Origin: Candidatus Dojkabacteria bacterium | GTDB taxonomy: Bacteria > Patescibacteria > Dojkabacteria > SC72 | Direction: 5' to 3' | Assembly: GCA_023229785.1 (NCBI GenBank) | Contig: JALNYV010000003.1 | Location: 30,406-94,405 of the forward strand | DNA length: 64,000 nt | Shown here: in pieces, positions 46,531 to 55,020 of the stretch | Layout of the letters: every line of letters begins with the position of its first letter | Numbering within the stretch: position 1 is the first letter of the stretch | The notes under the pieces: generated by a model | The model's input: only the letters and a program-made list of their open reading frames with translations | What the model was told of the DNA's origin: nothing | Database searches by the model: none | Position numbers and translations under genes: made by a program

Positions 46531-47299
46531 GTATCAGGAAAAAGTAAGTAAAACAGCAATATACCCAAGTATTGGTTTTAACAGAGTATATCCAACTCTT
46601 GGGTTAATTGGAGAAACTGGTGAATTTGTTGAACGGGTGAAGAAATACTATCGTGACAAAGCAGAATCGTGTGATTCTCATGACCCTAACATAGATGAGA
46701 TAGCTATTGGATGGTACTCATTCTTGCCTGATGAAGAAAAAAGAAAAATAGTAGCAGAGTTAGGTGATGTATTGTGGTATTTGTTTACTGTTGCTAATGA
46801 AAGTGGTATTGATGTTTTTGATGGTATATTTGAATTATTTTCTTATTACAATAATGATGAATCTTTTGGTGAGCACAATCCTGAAATAGTAGTTTCTTTT
46901 TCAGAAGTAGATAAACAAACACTATTCATACACGACAATCTAGAATATATGGATTTGAGCCTGAGTTCATTAGCATTTGAACTTTCAAACAATGTTTTTG
47001 AGATATCAAAAATATCTGATAGAGTAACAACTATTGAGAATAATGGTGGTGCAAAGAAACCTCTAATGATGGATATACACTTGCTTCGTACATACTTATC
47101 CTCAACCGTTGTGCTGGTGTCCTTAATTGCTATGTTACTTGGCAGCAGCAGCGAGGAAGTTGCTGAGTACAACATAGAAAAACTCAATAGTAGGAAAGAT
47201 AATAACATGTTGCATGGTGATGGTAGTGACAGGGAACGTGATACTAATAAACAGGGTTTATCGCAAGGTATAAACTTAGTCAAAAAGGAAGCCGAGTAA
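46517..47299 (+). CDS. MazG-like nucleotide pyrophosphohydrolase
   Basis: I prefer the ATG at 46517, because MRITEYQEKVSKTAIYP is the usual MazG start, over one five codons earlier. The EExxE-type helix is GETGEFVE (E33, E36), and the second metal motif is AELGDVLWYLF (E81, D84). The family-typical NIEKLNSRK comes much later, near residue 225. The 260-residue length and about 120 extra residues between motifs are unusual, since phage MazG proteins are often 100-150. The enzyme would hydrolyse (d)NTPs or alarmones to monophosphates, adjusting pools or host stress signals. It lies directly upstream of the dNMP kinase. Confidence 0.75.
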   Translation: MRITEYQEKVSKTAIYPSIGFNRVYPTLGLIGETGEFVERVKKYYRDKAESCDSHDPNIDEIAIGWYSFLPDEEKRKIVAELGDVLWYLFTVANESGIDVFDGIFELFSYYNNDESFGEHNPEIVVSFSEVDKQTLFIHDNLEYMDLSLSSLAFELSNNVFEISKISDRVTTIENNGGAKKPLMMDIHLLRTYLSSTVVLVSLIAMLLGSSSEEVAEYNIEKLNSRKDNNMLHGDGSDRERDTNKQGLSQGINLVKKEAE

Positions 47300-48105
47300 T
47301 GATTATTGGTATTCATGGAAAAGCTCGTTCTGGGAAAGACAGTCTCTCAGATATTCTGGAAAAATCATATGGGTTCAAAAAGGTGTCCTTTGCTGGAAAA
47401 CTGAAGGGGTATGGGAATACATATTTTGGGCTTGATGATGAGGTTATGTATTCAACAAAAACAAAACAGTCAAGGATGATACTACAGGGAATTGGTAGCA
47501 TGTGTCGTAATGAGGTTGTCAATGTCTACCACACGTTAGTAAATGACCATGACCTAATCAACAAACATGGACAGTCCTCTACACAACAAGAGTACCCGGA
47601 GTGGGTTAGGGAACTCGCAGTGAAATATTTCGATGTTACGGAAAAAGATTTACAAGGAAGAAAAAAAGTAACAAAGGATATTTTGACAGGTATTTTTAAT
47701 ATGTTCTTGGCTCACTATAAAGAGCTTTATGATGTTTGTTTAGGTGTGTCACAAGATGTTTGGGTTAATATTTTGTTTGATAAACTGTACAAAGATAGTG
47801 TCTATATAATTAATGATGTTCGGTATAAAAATGAGTATAATAGAATAAAAGATAGTGGGGGGTATGTAATAAAGGTTGTACGGGATGATTTGCCTGAGCC
47901 AGAATATGGCGCAGACCACCAATCAGAAAATGACTTGGATGATGTGGAGGATTGGGACTACATTATCAGAAACGAGAAAAAAACTGATTGGCAAAATAGG
48001 ATGAGTCAAGCAGCAGGAAACCTTGTACGAAAGATATCACATGATGGAAATATAACAGAGGAGCAAAGAGAAAAGTTTTTAGTAAATATAGATAAATATG
48101 AATAA
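47299..48105 (+). CDS. deoxynucleoside monophosphate kinase
   Basis: This 268-residue P-loop protein begins MIIGIHGKARSGKDS, with Walker A residues 7-15. It has the late VIKVVRDDLPEPEYGADHQ and DYIIRNEKK segments found in phage dNMP kinases (T5 and T4 gp1-like). It would phosphorylate dNMPs to dNDPs for phage DNA synthesis. Start and previous stop overlap by one base (TAATG). Together with the MazG-like gene it forms a nucleotide-pool pair. Confidence 0.78.
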   Translation: MIIGIHGKARSGKDSLSDILEKSYGFKKVSFAGKLKGYGNTYFGLDDEVMYSTKTKQSRMILQGIGSMCRNEVVNVYHTLVNDHDLINKHGQSSTQQEYPEWVRELAVKYFDVTEKDLQGRKKVTKDILTGIFNMFLAHYKELYDVCLGVSQDVWVNILFDKLYKDSVYIINDVRYKNEYNRIKDSGGYVIKVVRDDLPEPEYGADHQSENDLDDVEDWDYIIRNEKKTDWQNRMSQAAGNLVRKISHDGNITEEQREKFLVNIDKYE

Positions 48106-48379
48106 AGAACTGAGAAACAGAATAAAAGAATTAGATGGTAATATGTGTCGTGTGTATGGGTGTGGAATAACAGAAGGGCTAGATGTGCATCATCTGGTGC
48201 CTGTTGGAGCAGGTGGCCGTGATGAGGAGGGGAATTTAATTACAATCTGTAGAAAACATCATAACATGATAAAAACAGGGGAGACATCAAGTTTAAAAAT
48301 ACTTGATGATATCTCATACAAAAAAGATTTTAGGTGGCTTAGAGCACATTGTTGGTTAAAAATGGTTACTAAATTATAA
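48098..48379 (+). CDS. small HNH endonuclease
   Basis: This 93-residue protein has C17 and C22, the LDVHHLVP start of the HNH motif (H31, H32), N46 in EGNLITIC, and C51-x2-HH (H54, H55). Together these form the zinc-supported beta-beta-alpha-metal nuclease. It could nick or cut DNA, either as a packaging or recombination helper or as a homing-type free-standing nuclease. It overlaps the dNMP kinase gene by eight bases and precedes the sugar gene cassette. Confidence 0.78.
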   Translation: MNKELRNRIKELDGNMCRVYGCGITEGLDVHHLVPVGAGGRDEEGNLITICRKHHNMIKTGETSSLKILDDISYKKDFRWLRAHCWLKMVTKL

Positions 48380-48387
48380 GGAGTTGT

Positions 48388-50478
48388 ATGAATAACGGTT
48401 CTCAAAAAATTTCAGAAATGATGAAGCAGCAAACTAGAGAAGCAGTAGGTAAAGCAGTGCAAGGCTATATGTCAATAGCCCCGGAAAAAAGGCAAGAACT
48501 TGAGCAGAATGGTATAAACTTTTCTGACTTTATTTTTGATGCTATCTCTCCTGTAATGTACAATACACGAATGAAAGATGTGTTGATAGTTATGGAAGAG
48601 GGCATTGGTAATATGGTTATGCTGACACCGGCATTGAAAATGTTAAGGGCTAAAAATCCAAGATTAAACATCACTGTATGGGGTAAGGAACCTGCTGTTC
48701 AGGTTATTCGAGGGTGGGATGTAGTTGATAGGGTAATTACAGAATTTGATGATGGCTACTATGATATCTGTATGTTTAGTATGTGGAGTCAGACTACAAA
48801 ACAACGGTATAAAGATATTCTACAGCAACATTGTAAGGTGTCATTTGAAATTGTACCCAAGGTATTTCATGAAATAATACAGCAAAATGGTATAGCAGAA
48901 TTTTTTGATGGACAAGGTGACATCTTTACAACCCATTGCCAGATTTCCTCTGGTGAGGAAGCCAAGGCAGTTGATGTTGTTCTTAAAGATAAAGGTGTGG
49001 ATAAATTTATAGTTTTTGGAGACACCACACTCAGAAACTTTGGGTGGGAAAGAAAAAGATGGCCACATTATGTGGGGCTTGCTAAGATAATTAGTAATAA
49101 GTTTAAAGACTACAAAATTATTTTGATAGGTGATAAAGAAGACAAAGATAGGGTAGCTAATTTAGAGTGGCCTGATAACGTCATATTTGATTTTATGGGG
49201 GAATTGAGTATTCCACAGTTAGCCTATTTGTTGACCAAGTGTGAATTATATGTTGGTAATGATACCGGCCCTACACATATTGCGGCGGCTGTTGGGGCAC
49301 GTACATATGCCATCTTTGGTGGTACCCGTATTCATAAAAATAAGCCACTTGGAAAAAACGTACATGTCATAACAAAAGGTGTATCTTGCTCCCCGTGCCA
49401 GTATACGGAACGTTGGGATAAATGTGATAACTATATGTGCATGGATAATATTCTACCTGAAGATGTCTATAACACAATCTTTTATCCACAGAATAACGAA
49501 AAGAAAAAGAAAGTTCTTTTGGTTGGTGACTTTTCTCAAGGTGCGCATAGAAATGAAATTTATATAAGAAGAGTTTTGGAAGAGGAGTTTAAGCTAAAAG
49601 TAATTCCCTTTGACTATCGAGCAATTCAAAGAAGCATTAAAAATCAACACCTTGCTTCAATGGAGTTGTTGAATGCTGTTGTTGACAAAGAACCGGATTT
49701 GGTCCTTATTTGTGGTGGACAGGGTATAATTCCAAATGCTCTTTCTTACATATCAGTGTTTAGCCCTAAGACTAAAATAGCCAACTGGTATGTTGACCAA
49801 CGAGGTGGGGTTGAGCCGTGGTTCAAAGAACTTAGTATGTATTGTCATAATACCTATTGGTCAACTGGCGACCCCAACATGTTATCTAATATATTTTCAC
49901 AAACACAAAAACCATGTACATTTCTACCAATATCTCTAGATGACAAATCATTCTACCCTACTGAGGATGCAAAAAAAGATATAGATGTTTTATTTATAGG
50001 AAACCCAACTACAAACGAACGTGTTATGTTGTTTGAATATTTGGTCAGCAAGGGGATTAAGTTAGAAATACGTAGTAATAGTAATTGGCCCCCGTCATTA
50101 AAAAGTATAGTAAAAGATGGGGTTTTTGATAAGGAATTAAACAGGCTTTTGAATAGGGCTAAAATTGTTTTAAATATAAATACATTTAATAACATACCCT
50201 TGTATTTTAGCGACCGTATATTCTTTCCTATGGCGACTAAAACAGCCTCTTTATGTAAGCAAGTTCCAAGAACAGAAGACATGTTTAAAAATAATGAATT
50301 CATTACCTTCGTTGACAATGAGGACTGCTATAATAAGATAGTTGAACTTCTAGCAGATGAAAAACTTAGGGAGACAATAGCTAGCAATGGTTATGCAACG
50401 TATAAAGAAAAATACACGCTAACAAAAATGGTTAAGGTTATTGTTGATGATGCTGAGTTGGGGAAGAACAATGTATAA
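48388..50478 (+). CDS. two-domain glycosyltransferase (GT9 heptosyltransferase-like plus CgeB-like GT)
   Basis: This is a 696-residue protein. Residues about 60-370 form a GT9 domain like ADP-heptose:LPS heptosyltransferases: EEGIGNMVMLTPALKML, the donor-site VGNDTGPTHIAAAVGARTYA, then a CSPCQY plus later Cys pair. Residues about 375-690 form a second GT-B domain like CgeB/DUF3880 proteins (VLLVGDFSQGAHRNEIYIRR, DVLFIGNPTTNERVMLFEYL, RDFF-like IFFPMATKTASLCK). The first 60 residues are an extra helical leader. It starts the sugar cassette (48388-53795). GT9 proteins act on lipopolysaccharide-type acceptors; the acceptor here could be host LPS, phage protein or DNA. The family call is firm, the target open. 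Confidence 0.82.
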   Translation: MNNGSQKISEMMKQQTREAVGKAVQGYMSIAPEKRQELEQNGINFSDFIFDAISPVMYNTRMKDVLIVMEEGIGNMVMLTPALKMLRAKNPRLNITVWGKEPAVQVIRGWDVVDRVITEFDDGYYDICMFSMWSQTTKQRYKDILQQHCKVSFEIVPKVFHEIIQQNGIAEFFDGQGDIFTTHCQISSGEEAKAVDVVLKDKGVDKFIVFGDTTLRNFGWERKRWPHYVGLAKIISNKFKDYKIILIGDKEDKDRVANLEWPDNVIFDFMGELSIPQLAYLLTKCELYVGNDTGPTHIAAAVGARTYAIFGGTRIHKNKPLGKNVHVITKGVSCSPCQYTERWDKCDNYMCMDNILPEDVYNTIFYPQNNEKKKKVLLVGDFSQGAHRNEIYIRRVLEEEFKLKVIPFDYRAIQRSIKNQHLASMELLNAVVDKEPDLVLICGGQGIIPNALSYISVFSPKTKIANWYVDQRGGVEPWFKELSMYCHNTYWSTGDPNMLSNIFSQTQKPCTFLPISLDDKSFYPTEDAKKDIDVLFIGNPTTNERVMLFEYLVSKGIKLEIRSNSNWPPSLKSIVKDGVFDKELNRLLNRAKIVLNINTFNNIPLYFSDRIFFPMATKTASLCKQVPRTEDMFKNNEFITFVDNEDCYNKIVELLADEKLRETIASNGYATYKEKYTLTKMVKVIVDDAELGKNNV

Positions 50479-50689
50479 TAGCAGGTTTTCAATATACTGT
50501 ATTCTCACTAATAATGAAATTATTGTTGAAGAATTTGTAGACACAACAAATAGGGATGGTATGTTTGCTAACATTGTATCACACATACATGAGGGGAGAC
50601 GTTGTGTACAGATAGATGGATGTACTATTGTGGTTAACAATATTTGTAGGCTCTCAAAAGCGGCAAAGAAGTATGAAAGGATAGCATGA
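50471..50689 (+). CDS. small hypothetical protein within the sugar cassette
   Basis: I take the ATG at 50471 (GGGGAAG upstream), giving 72 residues beginning MYNSRFSIYCIL. An in-frame codon ten positions earlier lacks a ribosome site. The protein is compact and strand-rich with several Cys. It overlaps its neighbours on both sides, so it is part of the operon. Family not recognised. Confidence 0.5.
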   Translation: MYNSRFSIYCILTNNEIIVEEFVDTTNRDGMFANIVSHIHEGRRCVQIDGCTIVVNNICRLSKAAKKYERIA

Positions 50690-51723
50690 ATATAATATAC
50701 GCTCGTATGCCCGGTTATGATTTTGTTTCAACTCCTTCTGATGCGGTTGCCAGAGAATTGGAGAAATTGGGACATACAATATATATACTAAGTGATATTG
50801 ATACCATTGTACCCAACAAAGTTGATTTTGTGTGGTCTCCATATGAATCCGTAACTGTACTTGGGGACGCTTTATCTAGAATACATAAAGCCCCCCACTT
50901 TTCCCATATTGAGTGGTTACCACCTTGGAGAGTTGTACAAGATTGCAATATTGAGATTTATGGGTATAAAGAGCGTGAAGTGCCCTTTGAACAGAGTTAT
51001 AATAGCTATAAAAAAATTGTTGATATGTATAACATTGCTAGCATCAAAACCATTAGTAGCAAAGAATTTCTAAAATATATGTTTGACGCGTACCATTTAG
51101 AATTTGATGCAAATAACTTCATTTTTAGGGCACCTTCAATAGACTACGAGACAATAAAAAAAGCTAGAAGCATGTATACCCCAATGGATAGACCAAAAAA
51201 TAGAGTTATAACTATTGCTAGGGCAGTTCCAAATAAAAGATACGATTTAATGTGCTCAGTGATTAACAATATTAAAACAGAAATAGAATGGGTAATTGTT
51301 GGTTCTGGGCCAACATTAGACTTAATAGATAAAAATGTTAACAACAAAAATGTTTTTATCAAAAAAATTGGACCCCAATGGGGATTTGGTAAATATTATT
51401 GGTTGTTATCATCCACTGTGTTCCTTGGGGCATGGTCGGGGATGCCTCCAGTGGAGGCTGAGTTATTGGGAGCCAAATCATTTTTAATAAGACCACAGAA
51501 CACTAAAGAAGTTAATATAACTGCTGTTTTTAACGAACTATTTAATAACCAAATTTTCAATGATACTGACCCTATATCTGTTGCTAAAGAAATTGATTCC
51601 TACTTGTCCAACCCAATCAAAGATGATAGTTTTGAAACAATGTTCCTGAATAATGGAATGGGTGTGACAACAGCAAAACAGAATGCGATAAATATAGTAA
51701 AACTTATGGAAGGTATTAAGTAG
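50686..51723 (+). CDS. glycosyltransferase, GT-B fold (GT4-like)
   Basis: This 345-residue protein has an N-terminal Rossmann half (MNIIYARMPGYDFVSTPSDA, then VARELEKLGHTIYILSD). The C-terminal half has RVITIARAVPNKRYDLMCSV, WVIVGSGPTLDLI and SGMPPVEAELLGAKSFLI, which is the E-x7-E-like donor-binding block of family 4 transferases. It overlaps the previous gene by four bases. It would transfer a sugar from a nucleotide donor; acceptor unknown. Confidence 0.78.
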   Translation: MNIIYARMPGYDFVSTPSDAVARELEKLGHTIYILSDIDTIVPNKVDFVWSPYESVTVLGDALSRIHKAPHFSHIEWLPPWRVVQDCNIEIYGYKEREVPFEQSYNSYKKIVDMYNIASIKTISSKEFLKYMFDAYHLEFDANNFIFRAPSIDYETIKKARSMYTPMDRPKNRVITIARAVPNKRYDLMCSVINNIKTEIEWVIVGSGPTLDLIDKNVNNKNVFIKKIGPQWGFGKYYWLLSSTVFLGAWSGMPPVEAELLGAKSFLIRPQNTKEVNITAVFNELFNNQIFNDTDPISVAKEIDSYLSNPIKDDSFETMFLNNGMGVTTAKQNAINIVKLMEGIK

Positions 51724-51726
51724 TAT

Positions 51727-52674
51727 ATGAGGATAGCAGTTTTTGCTCCTAATATTAACTTTGTAATGCCTGTGGTTGACACAATGAAGGAACATGGGCA
51801 CGAAGTAAGACTTTTTTATAGCCATGATGACATAACGGTATCAAAATATATTACACCAACTGATATATTTAATGCTATAAATTGGTGTGATATTGCTTTT
51901 TTTGAATGGGCAAGTGAATTATTGGTAGTTGCCACAAAAAATAAGATAGATAAACCGGTGTTTTGTAGAATACATAGTGATGAGGTTATAGGGGGTAAAT
52001 GTACTCTTGTTAATTGGAACAACGTTGACGGTGTTATATTTGTTGGTGCCCCTATTAGACGGTTTATGATGGAATATTATGATATTACCTTAAAAAATAC
52101 AGCGATAATACCAATTGGTGTTGATACATGTAAATTTAATTTTGGCAAAGAAAAACCGATTACTTCAAAAATTGTTTTTTCTGGTAATATTGGCTATGTG
52201 AAAAATACACCATTATTGTTATCTTTATTTGGGCCCATACATAAAAAGTATACCTCAACCTCTTTACATGTGGCGGGGAAGGTAGAAGATGTAAGAAGCC
52301 ATGTTTATTGGAGCAACCATTTACAACATACCAAACTTCCTTGTCATATAGAAGGTAGACAGTCAAATATGGTTGAGTGGTTTAAAGATAAAACATTTTT
52401 GATTAACACCTCTTTGATAGAAAGCCAATTTCTATCTGGAATTGAGGCAATGGCAAGTGGTGTTATACCAATAATTTACAATTGGGATGGGGCGGAAAGC
52501 ATATTTCCGGCGAGATACTTGTTTACAGATATCAGTGAGGGGATTGAAATTTTTGATAACATATGCAGTACTAACATTGTTAGTGAGCGGGAGTATAGTA
52601 GAAACTATGTTATAGAGAACTTTAATGTTTTAAAATTAAACAAACGTATTCTAGACTTTATTGGTGCAAAATGA
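51727..52674 (+). CDS. glycosyltransferase, GT-B fold (GT4-like)
   Basis: This is a 315-residue protein with the first Rossmann half MRIAVFAPNINFVMPVVDTM and DIAFFEWASELLV. A GVDTCKFNF linker leads to a second half with SKIVFSGNIGYVKNTPLLL and LIESQFLSGIEAMASGVIPI, the conserved donor-site region. It starts three bases after the previous transferase and ends in an ATGA overlap with the epimerase gene. Its motifs differ enough from the neighbouring transferase that it probably adds a different sugar. Confidence 0.78.
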   Translation: MRIAVFAPNINFVMPVVDTMKEHGHEVRLFYSHDDITVSKYITPTDIFNAINWCDIAFFEWASELLVVATKNKIDKPVFCRIHSDEVIGGKCTLVNWNNVDGVIFVGAPIRRFMMEYYDITLKNTAIIPIGVDTCKFNFGKEKPITSKIVFSGNIGYVKNTPLLLSLFGPIHKKYTSTSLHVAGKVEDVRSHVYWSNHLQHTKLPCHIEGRQSNMVEWFKDKTFLINTSLIESQFLSGIEAMASGVIPIIYNWDGAESIFPARYLFTDISEGIEIFDNICSTNIVSEREYSRNYVIENFNVLKLNKRILDFIGAK

Positions 52675-53795
52675 GTAACAACCAAATGTATAACATTTGT
52701 ATAGTTGTGGGTACTCGTCCAAATATAATAAAATCTTTTCCTGTGTATGAGGCCTTCAAAAGGCAATTCAGTGAACTATGTAATGTAGAGATTATACATA
52801 CTGGTCAACACTATACAAACTCTCTATCATCTTCATTAATATCAGAACTACAACTCCCAATAACCTGTAATTTAGGTTGTACTTGTTCAGAAAGAGAAAC
52901 TCTTTTAAAACATCTTGATAGTTTTTTTGATACACACTTATATGATGTGGTAGTTGTAATAGGAGATGTGAACACAACTTTATCAGCAGCAATGTCAGCA
53001 AAAAAGCATAACATGTTGGTAGCACACATTGAGGCCGGTTTGCGGTCATCAGTGTGGTCAATGGACGAAGAAATAAATAGGGTGCTAGTTGACACACTTT
53101 CTGACTTTTTATTTATTAGCGAAGACGTGGGTGTAGAGAATTTAAGAAAAGAATTTACGTTATTAAATAAAGTAGTAGAGTTAGTTGGTAGCACTGTTTT
53201 TGACGCCCTAGTTACCGTTTCAAACAAACTGCTATCGCCCACTGTAGCAACATCAGGGGACAACTATGTGTTGGGTACATTTCATCGACAAAGCAATGTT
53301 GACAATGAGAAAGAGCTAACAGATTTATTTAACTTATTAAATACCATAAACAATCTTGTACCTATGAAAGTGGTGGCACATCCAAGATTGTACAAAAATA
53401 TTAACAAATATAACTTGCAAGAGCTAGTTAAAGATATTGAATTTTTGTCACCACAAGGGTATGTGGATTTTCTAAATATGGTGTTAAACGCGAATGTATT
53501 TATTACAGACTCAGGGGGTGCACAAGAAGAGGCTGTTTGTTTGAATGTGCCAACAATAACCTATAGGGAGGTTACAGAAAAACCCTGTACACTTACATTA
53601 GGTAATGTAGTGACAAAAGATAAAGAAAAAATTATTGAAATTGTTAAAAAAAACTTTCTTATAAAAAGAGGCAACACAGAAAATTTGTTTTTAAATGGCA
53701 ACTTTAATAATGCCTCAACAAAAATTGCAACAACTATTGTTGACTATCTTAATTTAAGGAGTAAAAATGGACATTGTAATAGTATTAAATGCTGA
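52671..53795 (+). CDS. wecB: UDP-N-acetylglucosamine 2-epimerase (non-hydrolysing)
   Basis: This 374-residue protein carries the family motifs: GTRPNIIK (14-21), HTGQHY (43-48), GDVNTTLSAA with D99, HIEAGLRS with E121, MDEEINRVLVDTLSD with E133/E134, FHRQSNVDN with H205, and DSGGAQEEA. It converts UDP-GlcNAc to UDP-ManNAc, a precursor of surface polysaccharides. Acid residues matching those used by the Escherichia coli enzyme (D95, E117, E131, H213) appear to be present. It is therefore probably active and feeds the adjacent glycosyltransferases. The last 29 bases overlap the next gene in another frame. Confidence 0.9.
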   Translation: MSNNQMYNICIVVGTRPNIIKSFPVYEAFKRQFSELCNVEIIHTGQHYTNSLSSSLISELQLPITCNLGCTCSERETLLKHLDSFFDTHLYDVVVVIGDVNTTLSAAMSAKKHNMLVAHIEAGLRSSVWSMDEEINRVLVDTLSDFLFISEDVGVENLRKEFTLLNKVVELVGSTVFDALVTVSNKLLSPTVATSGDNYVLGTFHRQSNVDNEKELTDLFNLLNTINNLVPMKVVAHPRLYKNINKYNLQELVKDIEFLSPQGYVDFLNMVLNANVFITDSGGAQEEAVCLNVPTITYREVTEKPCTLTLGNVVTKDKEKIIEIVKKNFLIKRGNTENLFLNGNFNNASTKIATTIVDYLNLRSKNGHCNSIKC

Positions 53796-54198
53796 TACCA
53801 CAGTTGGTAAAGAGGTTTCAATTTTCTTTTCTAGAAGATTTGTTACTTTGGCTTGTGGAAAAAATCTTGAAAATATGCACAAGGATAAAAATATTATACC
53901 ATTCTTTGTTGACACACAATCTGCTCTTTTGGTGGAACATTTAGAGGAAATTATTAATGATGTAAAGCGGGATGCAGAAGATGCCATAGTAGGCCTTGTG
54001 TATGTTAATATAGATGAATTTTCATTATGTGGTGGTATCCCCACGCCAAGAAGTTTTTTGCAAGAAGCTGTTGATAAGGTAGCAAACGAACTTAATCTAA
54101 ATGTTAAACCAATTATCTTTGAAAACAAAGAAAAGGCAGCATTTAGTGAAATAGTGGAATGTGCAAATATGGACTATAATCAGGAGTATAATCAGTAA
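53767..54198 (+). CDS. hypothetical protein
   Basis: This is a 143-residue mixed alpha/beta protein (MDIVIVLNADTTVGKEVS). It has AGGAGTAAAA upstream, located inside the end of the epimerase gene. The N-terminal strand and helix look like a small Rossmann-type fold, but no family motif is clear. It ends the sugar cassette or begins the replication block. Confidence 0.5.
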   Translation: MDIVIVLNADTTVGKEVSIFFSRRFVTLACGKNLENMHKDKNIIPFFVDTQSALLVEHLEEIINDVKRDAEDAIVGLVYVNIDEFSLCGGIPTPRSFLQEAVDKVANELNLNVKPIIFENKEKAAFSEIVECANMDYNQEYNQ

Positions 54199-54602
54199 TG
54201 TCCTCGCCCACATTGATACGTAAAAATGTACGTTTTGTATGTACAGCCTGCAAAACTGATTTTGTCAAAACTGTTTGGTTAAACCATATAAACAGGACCA
54301 ATCTCCCTGTAGAACAACAAGTTCCGCAAATCTTTGAAGATGAACAAGAAAAGATGGTGTGGGCTGTCGATAAAGATAGTATAGGCTGTCCATTGTGTAA
54401 CAAAAATGAAACAGTGGTAATGATAATAAGGAAGAAACCGAAGAAAACATATGTGTTAATACCACGAAAACATCAATCCGCGCCTAGCTCAAAAGGGTAT
54501 GATTCCCACCCATTAGATGGAGGGATACCGTTCGGTGAAGTTCCCGGAGATGATGATTATAGGTGGTTAGCAGAAGGCGGAGAAGTAGGGCCGCTACCAT
54601 AA
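54198..54602 (+). CDS. zinc-binding hypothetical protein
   Basis: This 134-residue protein has Cys pairs CTAC near residue 15 and CPLC near residue 64, likely forming one zinc site. Its C-terminus is acidic and Gly/Pro-rich (PFGEVPGDDDYRWLAEGGEV). It starts in a TAATG overlap with the previous gene and precedes SSB. Function unknown. Confidence 0.5.
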   Translation: MSSPTLIRKNVRFVCTACKTDFVKTVWLNHINRTNLPVEQQVPQIFEDEQEKMVWAVDKDSIGCPLCNKNETVVMIIRKKPKKTYVLIPRKHQSAPSSKGYDSHPLDGGIPFGEVPGDDDYRWLAEGGEVGPLP

Positions 54603-54612
54603 AGGAGAAAAG

Positions 54613-55017
54613 ATGTATAATAACGTAACACTCTTGGGAAATGTTGGAAAGATAACATTACATTCAGACACCATGCTCAAGTTTTCCCTTGCCACGTCAG
54701 ACAATTACAAAGACAAGGATACAAACGAATGGGTTAATAAAACACAGTGGCATAATTGCGTTTACTTTGGTAAGTACGCAGCTAAGCTGGCTGAGACCAT
54801 TAAAGTTGGAGAAACTGTACTTGTTGGTGGAAAGATTGAGTATACTAAACATGAAGAAAAGTACTTTACAAATATTATTGTAAAGGACATCAAGAGAACT
54901 AGAAAGACAAAGGACGACCGGCAAGATGGTGACAGTGAAGAGGCTACTGCCAATACAACTAATACATTGCCAGAACCACCTGTAAAAGAAGTAGAAACAG
55001 ACGACTTGCCTTTTTAA
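54613..55017 (+). CDS. ssb: single-stranded DNA-binding protein
   Basis: This 134-residue protein opens MYNNVTLLGNVGKITLH, the OB-fold start of SSB. It continues with WHNCVYFGKYAAKLAETIKVG and VLVGGKIEYTKHEE, and ends in an acidic tail DDLPF, the partner-binding tip of bacterial SSBs. It coats single-stranded DNA during replication. The ribosome site AAAGGAGAAAAG is strong. It lies three bases upstream of the polymerase gene. Confidence 0.9.
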   Translation: MYNNVTLLGNVGKITLHSDTMLKFSLATSDNYKDKDTNEWVNKTQWHNCVYFGKYAAKLAETIKVGETVLVGGKIEYTKHEEKYFTNIIVKDIKRTRKTKDDRQDGDSEEATANTTNTLPEPPVKEVETDDLPF

Positions 55018-55020
55018 AAT

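Noticed and set aside
46517..53795. DNA hypermodification pathway (dNMP kinase, MazG and glycosyltransferases together)
   Set aside because: No hydroxymethylase, thymidylate synthase homologue or other base-modifying enzyme was found in the window, so the sugar genes cannot be tied to DNA.
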